Shown: positions 43,156 to 53,557 of the stretch, in pieces
Numbering within the stretch: position 1 is the stretch's first letter
Layout: the number at the start of each line of letters is the position of its first letter
Assembly: GCF_000230835.1 (NCBI RefSeq)
Contig: NZ_CM001240.1
Location: forward strand, 5,416,279 to 5,480,278
Length of the DNA: 64,000 bases
From: Clostridium sp. DL-VIII
GTDB taxonomy: Bacteria; Bacillota; Clostridia; Clostridiales; Clostridiaceae
Direction of reading: 5' to 3'
Translations under genes and position numbers: made by a program
The notes under the pieces: generated by a model
Told to the model about the DNA's origin: nothing
Database searches by the model: none
Seen by the model: the letters and a program-made list of their open reading frames with translations, nothing else

Positions 43156-46100
43156 CTATAGTTTATTGCTGACCCCTTTTTTACTATTTCTTCTCTCTAA
43201 AATTCTCTTTTTCATATCATCAATCAGTGTATACACAACTGGAATAAGTACTGGAGATAATATTGTAGAGGTAATCATGCCCCCAATAAGTGCTATAGAC
43301 ATTCCTGATCTATATTCACTTCCTTGACCCATGGCCAATGCTGTTGGAAGCATACCAACAATCATAGTTATTGTAGTCATCATGATTGGTCTAAGTCTTG
43401 TACTTCCTGATTCTATAAGAGCTTCTCTTAAAGGCATTCCTCTCTTCATCAATGTATTCGTATAATCGATAAGCAGAGTTCCATTTTTAGAAGCAAGACC
43501 ATCAAGCATTATCAGTCCAATCATTGTTACGATATTTAAAGTATTTCTAGTAATGACCAAAGCTATTAATGCTCCGATCATTCCACATGGAAGTGATAAC
43601 ATCCTTAAAAAAGGTGTAAGCCAAGATTCATATAGAACAACCAATATCATATATACAAGTACTATAGATACAGCCAAAGCTTCAATTAGCGATTTAAAAG
43701 AAGTAACCATATTTTGCTGATCTCCTCCGTAAGTCACTTCATAACCTGTAGGCATATCTTCATTTTCAATAGCTTTTTTAATATCTGTATTTACACTTCC
43801 TACTGTTCTGCCTTGTACATTTGCATATATAGTCACCATTTCATCTCTATCCATTCTTAATTGTTCCTGTGGGCTATCACCTAAAGACACCTTTGCAACT
43901 TGATCTAATGGTACTTGTGTTCCAGAGGAATTAGCTATCATTATTGAAGACATCTGATCTTTAGTTTTAACTTGTCCATCTTGAAATTTGACAGTCATAT
44001 CATATTCATCACCATCTTTTCTATATACACCAGCATCTGTGCCTTGGTTAGATGCCGCCTTAAGAGCACTTGCAATATCTGATGGCTTAATTCCAAATTG
44101 TGCAGCTGCTGTTCTATCAACTTCAACATCAATTTCATTTTCGTTAGCTTTCATACTATTACTAACATCTGTTGTTCCTTTAATGTCTTTTACCATACTC
44201 TCTGTTTTATCACCTAGATCTTTTAAAACTTCTGCATTAGGACCAATTATATTTATAGCAATAGGCTTTGCTCCATCTCCATTATCTTGTGAAAGTCCAT
44301 TGCTTTCATTTACAGAAACATCAACCCCTGTCAAACTCTTGCTCCATTCCCGTATTTCCTGAGCAACCTCACCTTGACTCTTCTTTCTTTTACTCTTCTC
44401 TTTTAAATTAACGTTAATCGTTGCTGAAGATTCATTATCACTTCCAATTACAGTAAAATATTCACTTACTTCTGGTACACTTTGTAAATGTTCTTCTAAT
44501 TCCTTTACTTTTTCATCTGTATCCGTTATATCTGAACCAGGACTTAAATCAACATTAATTGTAAATTTACTTTGATCTGTTGTTGGCAGAAATTCTGTCT
44601 TAATAGCTTTAAAAGGAATAAGTAATATACTAAGTGTGAACATTACCATGACAATACTTACAACTTTCCATCTATTATCTAGTGACCAGAGCAAAAATCT
44701 TTTGTATTCTTCATTTGCTTTATCAAATAGCCTTGTCATAAATCCTTTTTTAGCTTTAACTTTATGATCATTGATCTCTATATCATCTTTTTTCTCCTTA
44801 AGTAATCTTGACGCTAACATTGGAGTAAGAGTGAAAGAAACAATAAGCGAAAATATTGTTGCGAATATTACTGTAAGTCCAAACTGCCTGAAAAATTGTC
44901 CAACCATTCCAGACATGAAAGCAACTGGCCCAAAGACTACTATGTCACATAAGGTTATTGATATAGCTGCCATTCCTATTTCATCACGTCCATCTATAGC
45001 TGCTCTTATAAGTCCCTTCCCCTGACTCAGGTGCCTTTGAATATTTTCGAGTACAACTATAGAATCATCTACCAATATTCCTATTGATAAAGATAAAGCC
45101 AAAAGTGATAACATATTAAGTGTAAAATTAAAAACATACATCATAAAAAATGTGGCAAGAAGCGATGTAGGTATTGCAACAAGAACTATTAATGAAGATT
45201 TTATACTCTTTAGAAATAGAAACATTATAACACTTGTTGTGATTATACCTTCAATAAGACCTATTTTAACTTCTGATAAAGATTCATTAATAAAGGTAGA
45301 AGAATCGTCTGCTATACTAACATTAATTCCACTTGGCAAAGTCTTCTCTATACTTTTCAGCTCTTCTTTAACAGCCTTTGTTGTTTCAACTATATTTGCA
45401 TCACTTTGTTTTTTTACGAATATACCTATGGAGCTTTCTCCATTTAACCTTACTAGTTCACTTTCATCTGGATAATCCAGCTTTATATCTGCAATATCTT
45501 TAAGTCTTATAGTTCCTCCATTTGTCATTGGTATTTGAATATTTTCTATATCTTCTATATTTTGAAACTCACCAAGAACCCTCATGGTCTCTTTAGAATT
45601 TTCCTGCTTAAGCTGACCTGCTGGAATATTTACATTTTCACTTTGCAGCTTGCTTACGATAGTATTAATGCTTATGCCATATTGCTCCATAGAAGTTTTA
45701 TCAACATCAATCATTAATTCCTTTTGAACTGCTCCTTCTAAAGTCACCTCCCCAACTCCACTGATCTTTTCTAAAGATTTTTGAATATCATCTGCTGCGT
45801 TATAAAGTTCGCCATAAGGTAATGAACTTGAAACTGAAATCATCATAACTGGAGCTGCATTTTTATCTGCCTTTTTTATAACAGGTTTTGAAGCGCCTTC
45901 TGGAAGTTTATTTGAAATATCTCCCAATGCCTGTTGAACATCCATAAATGCTGAGTTCATATCTGTATTCATGGTAAATTTAATTATGGTGTAGCCATAG
46001 CCTTCCACTGATCCAGACTTTAAGGTATCAATACCGCTTATGCCAGATACCGCATCCTCTATTGGCTTTGTGACATTTTCTTCTATTTCTTTGGTACCTG

Positions 46101-46260
46101 CCCCACTATATGTAGTTGTTATTGTTATAACAGGAGCATCAATTGCTGGAAATAAATCAGCTCCTAAATTTGCATATCCGAATATTCCTAGTCCCATAAT
46201 CAAAGCAACCACTATAATTATGCTTAAAGGTTTTTTTACTGCTAATTCAGTAATTTTCAT
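43156..46260 (-). CDS. RND-family efflux transporter (AcrB/MdtB-like)
   Basis: Start set at MKITELAVKKPLSIIIVVAL (46260), with GGAGGAGAGG upstream; the longer frame adds 20 residues without a site. The ~1034-residue protein has 12 membrane helices in two repeats, each with a large extracytoplasmic loop. Helix 4 carries LSLSIGILVDDSIVVLENI with the paired aspartates of the proton relay. The second half has TMIGLIMLDGLASKNGTLLI. It belongs to the HAE1-type drug/dye exporters. With the HlyD adaptor it forms an efflux unit; the substrate is unknown. Confidence 0.92.
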   Translation of the reverse strand: MKITELAVKKPLSIIIVVALIMGLGIFGYANLGADLFPAIDAPVITITTTYSGAGTKEIEENVTKPIEDAVSGISGIDTLKSGSVEGYGYTIIKFTMNTDMNSAFMDVQQALGDISNKLPEGASKPVIKKADKNAAPVMMISVSSSLPYGELYNAADDIQKSLEKISGVGEVTLEGAVQKELMIDVDKTSMEQYGISINTIVSKLQSENVNIPAGQLKQENSKETMRVLGEFQNIEDIENIQIPMTNGGTIRLKDIADIKLDYPDESELVRLNGESSIGIFVKKQSDANIVETTKAVKEELKSIEKTLPSGINVSIADDSSTFINESLSEVKIGLIEGIITTSVIMFLFLKSIKSSLIVLVAIPTSLLATFFMMYVFNFTLNMLSLLALSLSIGILVDDSIVVLENIQRHLSQGKGLIRAAIDGRDEIGMAAISITLCDIVVFGPVAFMSGMVGQFFRQFGLTVIFATIFSLIVSFTLTPMLASRLLKEKKDDIEINDHKVKAKKGFMTRLFDKANEEYKRFLLWSLDNRWKVVSIVMVMFTLSILLIPFKAIKTEFLPTTDQSKFTINVDLSPGSDITDTDEKVKELEEHLQSVPEVSEYFTVIGSDNESSATINVNLKEKSKRKKSQGEVAQEIREWSKSLTGVDVSVNESNGLSQDNGDGAKPIAINIIGPNAEVLKDLGDKTESMVKDIKGTTDVSNSMKANENEIDVEVDRTAAAQFGIKPSDIASALKAASNQGTDAGVYRKDGDEYDMTVKFQDGQVKTKDQMSSIMIANSSGTQVPLDQVAKVSLGDSPQEQLRMDRDEMVTIYANVQGRTVGSVNTDIKKAIENEDMPTGYEVTYGGDQQNMVTSFKSLIEALAVSIVLVYMILVVLYESWLTPFLRMLSLPCGMIGALIALVITRNTLNIVTMIGLIMLDGLASKNGTLLIDYTNTLMKRGMPLREALIESGSTRLRPIMMTTITMIVGMLPTALAMGQGSEYRSGMSIALIGGMITSTILSPVLIPVVYTLIDDMKKRILERRNSKKGVSNKL

Positions 46261-46392
46261 TTCCTCTCCTCCTAATCGAATAAAATAATTATATATATAA
46301 ATTTCACTAAGAAACTTCATTTCTTTAAGCTTGTTTTCATTTTAAACAATATTTGTGTAAAAATTATCATAGAATTATGTGAAATTATGTGA

Positions 46393-46442
46393 TAAAAAAA
46401 ATAACCCATGGCAATATTAAAATTAAATATTGTCATGGGTTT
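46393..46442 (-). terminator. Terminator of the HAD phosphatase gene
   Basis: AACCCATG.CAATATT pairs with AATATTG.CATGGGTT; on the minus strand the stem is followed by ATTTTTTTT. Confidence 0.9.
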
Positions 46443-46525
46443 AATTATTAATAATTATCTTTATGTATTTCTATTATTGGTCTTGCAGCTGTTCCATCAT
46501 TTTGCATCACCAAACTTCAATATTA

Positions 46526-47356
46526 TTAATATTCCTTAAATATAAATTTTTCGATTAATTCAGCAACAACACCTTCATTATTATCAGCTTCAGTTGTATA
46601 ATTGCAGACTTTTTTCACGTCCTCAACAGCATTTCCAGCAGCTACTGATAATCCTGCTACCTTTAACATGGACATATCATTGTAGTTATCCCCTACAGCA
46701 ATTATATCTTTAATATCAATATCTAAAATTTCTGCTAAATCAATTAAACCGCTTCCCTTGTCCACACCTAGAGCATTGAATTCCATGTACCGATTTGATG
46801 AATAACTTATAACACAATGCCCATCTGTAATATTCTTCATTTCTGGTTCTAAACTCATCAAATATGGCACATCTATATTCTGGTATAGAATTTTAGCAAT
46901 TGGTTCATCTTTTAAAGCATCTACTGTATTTTCTTTCATAATAATGCATTCTAATTTCTGGTTTTTGAGCCTTTCCTTCTCGCTTTCTGATAAATTATAA
47001 ATATATAATTTATCTTTTGTATAAACATGTATACAAACGTCTTTCGTCAAACCATACTCAAAAATTTCTTTCATTTTCTCAAACATTAACCCTTTAAATT
47101 TTAGCAATTTACCTTCTTTATTCTCTGTTAATGCACCTCCATTAAAAGAAATAACATATTCTCCAGCCTCATCATACAATCCCAAAACTTTTAAATCACG
47201 TTTAATAGATTCATAGCCTCTCCCTGTGGCCGGTACAAATTTAACCCCATATTCATTTTTGGCTCTTTTTATTAAATTAATATTTCTTTGACAAATTACA
47301 TGATTGTCGTTTAATAATGTTTCATCCATATCACAAGCTATTAATTTATATCCCAT
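46526..47356 (-). CDS. Cof-type HAD-IIB family sugar-phosphate phosphatase
   Basis: Start set at MGYKLIACDMDETLL (47356), with AAGGAG 8 nt upstream; the longer frame would place that box inside the gene. The ~276-residue protein has HAD motif I (CDMDETLLND), motif II (FVPATGRGYES), the C2B cap, motif III Lys (VDKGSGLIDLAE) and motif IV (IIAVGDNYNDMSML). Cof-type enzymes dephosphorylate sugar phosphates and related small metabolites in the cytosol. It is divergent from an RpiR-type regulator, 130 bp away, which may control it. Confidence 0.9.
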   Translation of the reverse strand: MGYKLIACDMDETLLNDNHVICQRNINLIKRAKNEYGVKFVPATGRGYESIKRDLKVLGLYDEAGEYVISFNGGALTENKEGKLLKFKGLMFEKMKEIFEYGLTKDVCIHVYTKDKLYIYNLSESEKERLKNQKLECIIMKENTVDALKDEPIAKILYQNIDVPYLMSLEPEMKNITDGHCVISYSSNRYMEFNALGVDKGSGLIDLAEILDIDIKDIIAVGDNYNDMSMLKVAGLSVAAGNAVEDVKKVCNYTTEADNNEGVVAELIEKFIFKEY

Positions 47357-47484
47357 TATTATTTCTCCTTCCATGCTATATATTTTTCCTGCTGCTTCTT
47401 TGTAACTCTATAAATTGTTCTGATGAAAATATTTCTTATTAATGCTAAAATGAAAATATGAAATTTATTAAGGAGGCATTTAAC

Positions 47485-48351
47485 ATGACAATTTATAACT
47501 TGCTTCTATATGCAAATAATCTAACAGAAACAGAAAAATTACTTGCTGATTACATATTAAAAAATCAAGAGCAAGTTGCTGGTATGTCATTAGATGAATT
47601 GGCAAAAGTATCTTTTTCATCAATATCTACTATACATAGATTATGTAAAAAAATTGGCCTCAATGGTTTTAAAGAATTTAAAATCAAATTTGTTGAAGAG
47701 TTATATTCTAAAATGAATAAACCAGAAATTATTGATATAAACTTCCCTTTTAAAAAAGATGATTCACAATTTCAAATTGCTGTTAATATAAAACAACTTT
47801 ACATTGATACCCTAAACAATACCTTCTCTTTTTTTGATACTGAGCAGCTTAAGGATGCAGTTGACTTAATTTATAATGCTGAAATAGTTGATATGTATGC
47901 TGTTACAAATAACATACAAACAGCCTTAAACTTTCAAGATAAAATGCAAAGCATTGGAAGGTACGTTAATGTCTCTTTAGTACCTATGAACCAAGTATAC
48001 CGTGCCGCTGCTTCTAATAGTAAAAATAAACAAGTAGCAATTATTCTTTCCTATTCAGGAAAAACTCCTGAAATTAAAGAAATTGCTTTAGTTCTAAAGC
48101 GAAAAGAAATTGAAACATTAGTCATCTGCTCAGCTCAAGAAAACTATCTAACTAAATTATTTAATTATCATATCTTTGTTTCCAGTAAAGAAAATTTAAA
48201 GAAAAAGATATCACACTTTTCATCTCATATTGCTACGCAATATGTCCTGGATATAATATTTTCTTGTATTTTTAATAAGGATTACGAAAAAAATATGGAA
48301 TACCGTTTAAATGAATTTAATAGATTAGATCATCGACAAGTAGAAGAATAA
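47485..48351 (+). CDS. RpiR/MurR family transcriptional regulator
   Basis: Start set at MTIYNLLLYANNLTETEKLL (47485), with AAGGAGG 8 nt upstream. The ~288-residue protein has an HTH_6 domain (about 1-75, MSLDELAKVSFSSISTIHRLCK) and a SIS domain (about 110-240, AIILSYSGKTPEIKEIALVLK). It is more distant from the RpiR protein at 3769-4620 than either is from typical family members. Divergence from a Cof-type phosphatase suggests control of a phosphosugar function. The effector is unknown. Confidence 0.88.
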   Translation: MTIYNLLLYANNLTETEKLLADYILKNQEQVAGMSLDELAKVSFSSISTIHRLCKKIGLNGFKEFKIKFVEELYSKMNKPEIIDINFPFKKDDSQFQIAVNIKQLYIDTLNNTFSFFDTEQLKDAVDLIYNAEIVDMYAVTNNIQTALNFQDKMQSIGRYVNVSLVPMNQVYRAAASNSKNKQVAIILSYSGKTPEIKEIALVLKRKEIETLVICSAQENYLTKLFNYHIFVSSKENLKKKISHFSSHIATQYVLDIIFSCIFNKDYEKNMEYRLNEFNRLDHRQVEE

Positions 48352-48524
48352 TATAATTTCTTAAATATTTTTTGTATGCATTCTTCAGATTTTTATCGTC
48401 CTCATTTCAATTATATTCAATAATAGGTATTAGTTATATACATATTATTAAAACAGATATTTATTTTCAAATATATCTCTTAACTCTGCATTTATCTAAA
48501 AATTTTTTTCAATCTCAATAAATA

Positions 48525-48562
48525 AAAACCTGCGAAAATCCAAATGTAAATTTTCGCAGGTT
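48525..48562. terminator. Terminator between convergent genes
   Basis: AACCTGCGAAAAT-CCAAATGTAA-ATTTTCGCAGGTT. It serves the convergent regulator and FliB-like genes. Confidence 0.85.
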
Positions 48563-48619
48563 CTATGACTAAAGTAGCTTTAAATTCTTCTCACATAATT
48601 TATACTTACTTATTAACTA

Positions 48620-49762
48620 TTAAAATAATGTTATAAAACACAGATATCCGACTTCTATAAGCACATCACCAAAACCTTCTCTAAAAAATTCTAAAACAGC
48701 TTCAGTATTATTTTCAATAATCCTTGAAAAGGCAACAATATAATCCTTTAGATATTCAATATTTATTTCTTCTTTTTCATCCATACAATACTTCAAAAAT
48801 ACAGCATACCTCACCAGTAAATACTCCAATATGATCATCTGGAATGAAACCGTAAATTCCTCAACATCATTACTTGTGCAGCTGCTTAAAATTTTCGATA
48901 CAATACAATTTTCAATGAAATTATCATATTGCTTAAGTAAATCTTTATAATTATACCATTTAGCACAAATGCTTGTAATTTCAATATCTTGAGCATATTC
49001 GGAAATACTTGTTAATACAGATTTAAAAATAGGAACTTCTTTATAATTCTGTGTAATATCTAGAAATAGATAATTAATTTCTTCAATTGACTCATTTACG
49101 TTTAGTTCTATTTCCTTATACATATCTATACGATGCTTTATATACTCTCTATCATTATACTTTTCTATTTCTTCTAATAAATCATCTTCACTAAAACTCT
49201 CATTTTCTAAAATAGTTGACAGCATTTGAAATCCAATAATCATCTTATGCTCTAGTGAAAAGTTTTCCTGCTGCAGAAGGTTAACTAGAATTCCCCTAAT
49301 TTTAAGTTCTGAAGAATTACTTTTTAAATCAGTACCATTTTCCAAAGACATATTTATTTTTCCATCCATACTACTTATGATTTCTACTACTTCAGGACAT
49401 GCACATGATAACGAAAGTTCTTTCCTGTCTTCAAAGATGCTCTCCAATCTTGGAAACACATGACAAGTTAAAGGTAAACTCTCCTCCCCATTACTTTTCA
49501 CTATATTACATAATCCCTGTTTATCTAGAAATGGGCACGCTTCTTCAGTTTTCTTATTTACAAAATACTCTTTTTTGCCTTTGCCTTTTTTTGTTTTTAC
49601 ATTATCTAAAATATAATCAAATTTCTCTTTTTTCCATTTATTATATATATCTGCATCTATGCTAACATCCCAGCCTTCGCAACAGGTAAACCTGCATTTA
49701 TCAGCTATGCACTTAAACTTTTCATAATTTGAGATCTTCAAGGTATTTGTTGCTCTATTCAT
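48620..49762 (-). CDS. fliB: FliB-like lysine N-methylase family protein (second copy)
   Basis: Start set at MNRATNTLKI (49762), with GGAG 10 nt upstream; the longer frame adds a hydrophobic AT-rich stretch. The ~380-residue protein has the family cysteine cluster CIADKCRFTCCEGWDVSID (about 18-36), then CPFLD and CNIV, TCHVFPR and SCACPE, which line up with the cysteines of the copy at 15794-17011. The remaining helical body is divergent. Paralogs without flagellar neighbours suggest lysine methylation of other surface or cytosolic proteins; that is inference. Confidence 0.82.
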   Translation of the reverse strand: MNRATNTLKISNYEKFKCIADKCRFTCCEGWDVSIDADIYNKWKKEKFDYILDNVKTKKGKGKKEYFVNKKTEEACPFLDKQGLCNIVKSNGEESLPLTCHVFPRLESIFEDRKELSLSCACPEVVEIISSMDGKINMSLENGTDLKSNSSELKIRGILVNLLQQENFSLEHKMIIGFQMLSTILENESFSEDDLLEEIEKYNDREYIKHRIDMYKEIELNVNESIEEINYLFLDITQNYKEVPIFKSVLTSISEYAQDIEITSICAKWYNYKDLLKQYDNFIENCIVSKILSSCTSNDVEEFTVSFQMIILEYLLVRYAVFLKYCMDEKEEINIEYLKDYIVAFSRIIENNTEAVLEFFREGFGDVLIEVGYLCFITLF

Positions 49763-49872
49763 ATAATTTAACTCCAATTTTATTATAATGATTAATATTA
49801 ACTTTAACATTAATCATTATAATAGAATTTTCTTGCTTTCGTATACTCATCTATGAAATAATCTATAAAATT

Positions 49873-51330
49873 TTATAAATTACTCGCTGCTTCTTCATTA
49901 ACAGAACTGCTTTTACTTTTTAAATACAGAAGAATAAAACTTAAAATTAATGCAGCTATAAAAAAAACAGTGAAAAATTTAAAACTAGAATCTATAGAAT
50001 TAACCAAGTTACCATTTATATTTATAATGTTTAAATTTCCTATTCCTATTATCGCTTTAGAAACTACATCAGCAGGTATAATCATTTCTATTGTTAATAT
50101 GACTAGTGTCTGACTTAATGCTTTACCAACATTCATTATAGTATAATGCATACCTGATGCTGAACCCGCTTGTTCTTTAGGAACTGCTGACAATACAGTT
50201 TTCGCTAACGATGGCCAGGCTAATCCATTTGCTATTGATAATAATATTAATGGTGCGACTATAGCTTTAATTGATAGCTCTCCCCCAAGATTTCCAAGAA
50301 AGAATATTCCTATAATAAGAAATACTATTCCAAATGTAAGAGTCTTTAATGATCCTATATGATCTACAAGTTTACCTGCAAATGGGCCCAATATAAGCTG
50401 TGGTACAGATAGTGAAATCATTAATAGCCCTGACATCGTAGGACTTAAATGTAATGCACTTTGCAAGTATATGCTCAATAATAAAGGTAATGAAAAATAT
50501 GCAATGCAATAACATAATGTAATTACAAGTCCAATTGAATAATTTCTGTACAAAAGCAACTTGAAATTAAATAATGGATTTTCTACACGTAATTCTGTAA
50601 TTATAAATGCAATCCATAATAAAATTGTAACTATATATAATCCTAAAGTTTTATATGATACCCATCCTAATGATTGTCCTTCTGAAAGTACTATCATCGT
50701 TAATATTAACCCTAGGCTAAATGTTAGTATGCCTATCCAATCATTTTTTTGATTAATATTAGGTTTAGTCTCTTCCATTACTAAAAATGCTCCAATTATG
50801 CAAAGAAATACAAAAGGTACTGTAATAAAAAATATTGATCTCCAACCAAAGCTGCTAATTAAAGCCCCACCCGCTACTGGTCCAATTATTGCTCCAATAA
50901 CCCATGAAGTAGCATTAATACTCAAGGCTAGTCCAAGCTCACTATTATGAAAAGTCTTAATTATAGTTGGAGTTGCAGTTGCCATGGCTAAGGCTGCTCC
51001 ACCTCCTTGAATTAACCTATATAAATTTAAAGTCAATCCTGAACTTGCAATTCCACAAAGTATTGTACCAAATGCAAAAATTATAAGTCCTAACATGAAA
51101 ATACGCTTTGTTCCAACTGTATCTGCCCATTTTCCAGCAGGTAATATTAAAACTGTACTTGCTATAATATAACCTGTAATTATCCATAATCCCGATGTTA
51201 CAGAGATATTTAATCCCTCCATCATCTTAGGTAATCCTATTATTACTATAGTTGAATCTAAATTTGTAATAAATGAAACTAATGTAACAACAAGTAGAAT
51301 GCTCCATTTGTGTGATTTAGAATTTGTCAT
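49873..51330 (-). CDS. MFS drug exporter, DHA2 family
   Basis: The 485-residue protein has 14 membrane helices and the motif-A region GKWADTVGTKRIFMLG (about 66-81), with motif C near GAIIGPVAGGALISSFG. It is similar in plan to the exporter at 31285-32736. It is divergent from a LysR-type regulator with a palindrome between them, the usual layout of a regulated efflux gene. Substrate unknown. ATG start with AAGGAG. Confidence 0.88.
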   Translation of the reverse strand: MTNSKSHKWSILLVVTLVSFITNLDSTIVIIGLPKMMEGLNISVTSGLWIITGYIIASTVLILPAGKWADTVGTKRIFMLGLIIFAFGTILCGIASSGLTLNLYRLIQGGGAALAMATATPTIIKTFHNSELGLALSINATSWVIGAIIGPVAGGALISSFGWRSIFFITVPFVFLCIIGAFLVMEETKPNINQKNDWIGILTFSLGLILTMIVLSEGQSLGWVSYKTLGLYIVTILLWIAFIITELRVENPLFNFKLLLYRNYSIGLVITLCYCIAYFSLPLLLSIYLQSALHLSPTMSGLLMISLSVPQLILGPFAGKLVDHIGSLKTLTFGIVFLIIGIFFLGNLGGELSIKAIVAPLILLSIANGLAWPSLAKTVLSAVPKEQAGSASGMHYTIMNVGKALSQTLVILTIEMIIPADVVSKAIIGIGNLNIININGNLVNSIDSSFKFFTVFFIAALILSFILLYLKSKSSSVNEEAASNL

Positions 51331-51441
51331 ATAATCTCCTTATTTATAAATGGAATAAATTTTCGAGTGTAGATAAACGCTTATATGATTCATCCCATCG
51401 AAGCCATTTAATTTTGTTTTCTATATATAGTTTACAAGAGA

Positions 51442-51469
51442 TTATATATCATGTAAAATGATTATATAA
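51442..51469. promoter_or_regulatory. Palindrome in the exporter/LysR intergenic region
   Basis: TTATATATCAT-GTAAA-ATGATTATATAA, imperfect by one inserted base. It sits where a LysR-type regulator would bind to control both divergent genes. Confidence 0.5.
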
Positions 51470-51514
51470 GATATAAAGATTCACTTTTAGTGATTTATAT
51501 ATTGGGGTGATAAA

Positions 51515-52387
51515 ATGGAAAGTAGTGAATTAAGAATTTTCAGAGCTGTTGCTCAAGCAGGCAGCATAACAAAGGCTGCGCAGGCTCTGGGATATGTTCA
51601 ATCTAATGTTACAGCTAGAATTCAACAATTAGAGTCTGATTTAAATACACAACTTTTTTATAGACAGCGAGGTATGATTTTAACTCCTACAGGTGAGAAA
51701 TTACTAGCTTATGCCGAAAAAATCATTTATTTATTGGATGAAGCTGATAAAGCCTTAAATGATTGTTGCGATCCTTCAGGAAGTTTATCAATTGGTGCTG
51801 TTCACACAGTATCTGCAATACGTCTTCCTGAAATCTTATCTCAGTATCATAAAGCTTACCCTAAAGTTGATCTGTCTCTTATAACAAGTCAATCAGATGA
51901 ACTTATTTATAAAATAAAACACTTCCAGTTAGATGGAGCTTTTGTCAAAGCTCAGTCCTTTAGTGATGAGAATATCGTAAGTGAACTTGTAGTCGAAGAA
52001 ACCTTAGTTCTAATATCAAGTCCTAAATATGATAATATAGAAGATCTATATTCAAAACCATTTTTGATGAGTACAGCAGGATGTCCTAATAGAACACAGC
52101 TTGAAAACTGGCTCAAATCCAAAAGCATTCATAATATTCGATATATGGAATTTAATAATTTAACTTCTATTATTGAAGGCGTTATTGCTGATCTTGGTGC
52201 ATCCTTTGTACCCAAGTCTACTATTGAATATTATGAAAAGAAAGGACTTCTAAAATCATTCTCAGTACCTGATAAATACAATACTACAAAAACATTTTTT
52301 ATAAGGCGGAAAGATTCTTTAATGACTAGTTCTCTTTCAAAATTTATCGAAATTATTGAGTTAAATACACCATATAAAAGAATTTAG
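51515..52387 (+). CDS. LysR-family transcriptional regulator
   Basis: The 290-residue protein has an N-terminal winged helix-turn-helix (about 1-60, LRIFRAVAQAGSITKAAQAL) and a LysR substrate-binding domain (about 85-285, LSIGAVHTVSAIRLPEIL). It resembles the YwbI/CzcR-type sub-group in its opening residues. It is divergent from the MFS exporter at 49873-51330 and probably regulates it. ATG start with GGGGTG. A terminator follows within 60 bp. Confidence 0.9.
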   Translation: MESSELRIFRAVAQAGSITKAAQALGYVQSNVTARIQQLESDLNTQLFYRQRGMILTPTGEKLLAYAEKIIYLLDEADKALNDCCDPSGSLSIGAVHTVSAIRLPEILSQYHKAYPKVDLSLITSQSDELIYKIKHFQLDGAFVKAQSFSDENIVSELVVEETLVLISSPKYDNIEDLYSKPFLMSTAGCPNRTQLENWLKSKSIHNIRYMEFNNLTSIIEGVIADLGASFVPKSTIEYYEKKGLLKSFSVPDKYNTTKTFFIRRKDSLMTSSLSKFIEIIELNTPYKRI

Positions 52388-52441
52388 AGTCTTAGTTAAT
52401 TAAAACCATTCACAACTAATGATATTATAAGTATAATAAAG

Positions 52442-52478
52442 AACTCATAAGAATCCATGTTCTGAATTCTTATGAGTT
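52442..52478 (+). terminator. Terminator of the LysR gene
   Basis: AACTCATAAGAAT-CCATGTTCTGA-ATTCTTATGAGTT, followed on the plus strand by TTGTGTTTTTTT. Confidence 0.85.
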
Positions 52479-52530
52479 TTGTGTTTTTTTCTATTAATAA
52501 ATAAACTCATCACCTTTAAAATCATTATAT

Positions 52531-53541
52531 TTAATAATAACATTGTCCATTGCATTTGCCATTAAACAACTTGTCTTTTACTCTTTTTTCATAAGTACTG
52601 CTATCCTCAATATCCTCTAACATGTTTATGGCTATCTTTAAATTTTCCACGTCTCTTTTCATATTCTCAATGGAATTTCCTCTTCCAACCACTTTTAAAT
52701 GTGTAACCCCAGCCTTCTTTAATCTTTTTAAAGAACATAGCCCGCAGCCAGTACTTCCAAGAACATACGAATCTTCTATTTCATTTTCCATATCACATTG
52801 ATCTTCCACATAAAATTCTTCATTATTATTATTTTCCTGCTCTTGATAATAAACTTCAATCTTCCTCTCAACATCCTTAAAATTATTTGCATATTTACTC
52901 ACTTTTGATAAATGATATGGCATTTTACACAAATGTATCATTTCATCACAATGCAGCGAATTACAAAAAGCTCCAGTATAATGGCATCTCTCATTTAAGA
53001 TAAATGCTTCATATTCCAGACTTTCCATTTTGCTATTACTTATACATGATTCCATATCTTCGATTGAATTCTTTCTATGAAATATATATCGTGATATACC
53101 AAGCTTATTAAAAAAGTCAATGGAAAGACGATTTAATTCAGCACATTCACCACTTAAATGTACAGAGCATTTTATATTCTTTTCTTTTAAATATAGTATA
53201 AGTGCAATGTCTGCTATAATAAAATCATTAAATCCAATATCTATTAAAGCTTTTATCATTTTAGCTATCATTTCATATTGTTCTTCAAGATAATATAAAT
53301 AATTAAAAGTTATACTCACCGGTACCTTATATATATCAACCATTTTTTTAAGTATCTTCATGTCTTCAAAAGATCCTATCTGAATGTTATAGTAAAGCAC
53401 TTCTCTTCTATTTAACGGAAACAAATTACTATATTTCTTATTCCATTCATACGGAACATATCCACAAAATACTTCATCTGCTCCAGCTTTCACAAGGGTT
53501 ATATAATCATCAATAGATCCTAGTCCTGCTACTATCTTCAT
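52531..53541 (-). CDS. Peptidase U32 family protein
   Basis: The 336-residue protein has the U32 TIM-barrel opening (VAGLGSIDDYITLVKAGADEVFCG, given here in parts: VAGLGSIDDYITL then KAGADEVFCG) and the later sequence VHLSGECAELNRLSIDFF. Cysteines in NERCHYTGAFC, LHC, HLCKMP and a C-terminal STGCGLCSLKRL could bind a 4Fe-4S cluster, as in the UbiU/YhbU-type U32 proteins. U32 members act as collagenase-like peptidases, tRNA hydroxylation factors or RNA-modification partners. ATG with AGGAGG; the R3 element ends 17 nt before it. The related gene upstream at 53780-55120 was probably its operon partner. Confidence 0.78.
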   Translation of the reverse strand: MKIVAGLGSIDDYITLVKAGADEVFCGYVPYEWNKKYSNLFPLNRREVLYYNIQIGSFEDMKILKKMVDIYKVPVSITFNYLYYLEEQYEMIAKMIKALIDIGFNDFIIADIALILYLKEKNIKCSVHLSGECAELNRLSIDFFNKLGISRYIFHRKNSIEDMESCISNSKMESLEYEAFILNERCHYTGAFCNSLHCDEMIHLCKMPYHLSKVSKYANNFKDVERKIEVYYQEQENNNNEEFYVEDQCDMENEIEDSYVLGSTGCGLCSLKRLKKAGVTHLKVVGRGNSIENMKRDVENLKIAINMLEDIEDSSTYEKRVKDKLFNGKCNGQCYY

Positions 53542-53557
53542 TACGTTTTCCTCCTAA

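Noticed and set aside
46455..46515. A 19-codon frame (MQNDGTAARPIIEIHKDNY) after the HAD phosphatase
   Set aside because: Too short, no proper ribosome-binding site, no family. It may be the tail of a lost gene.
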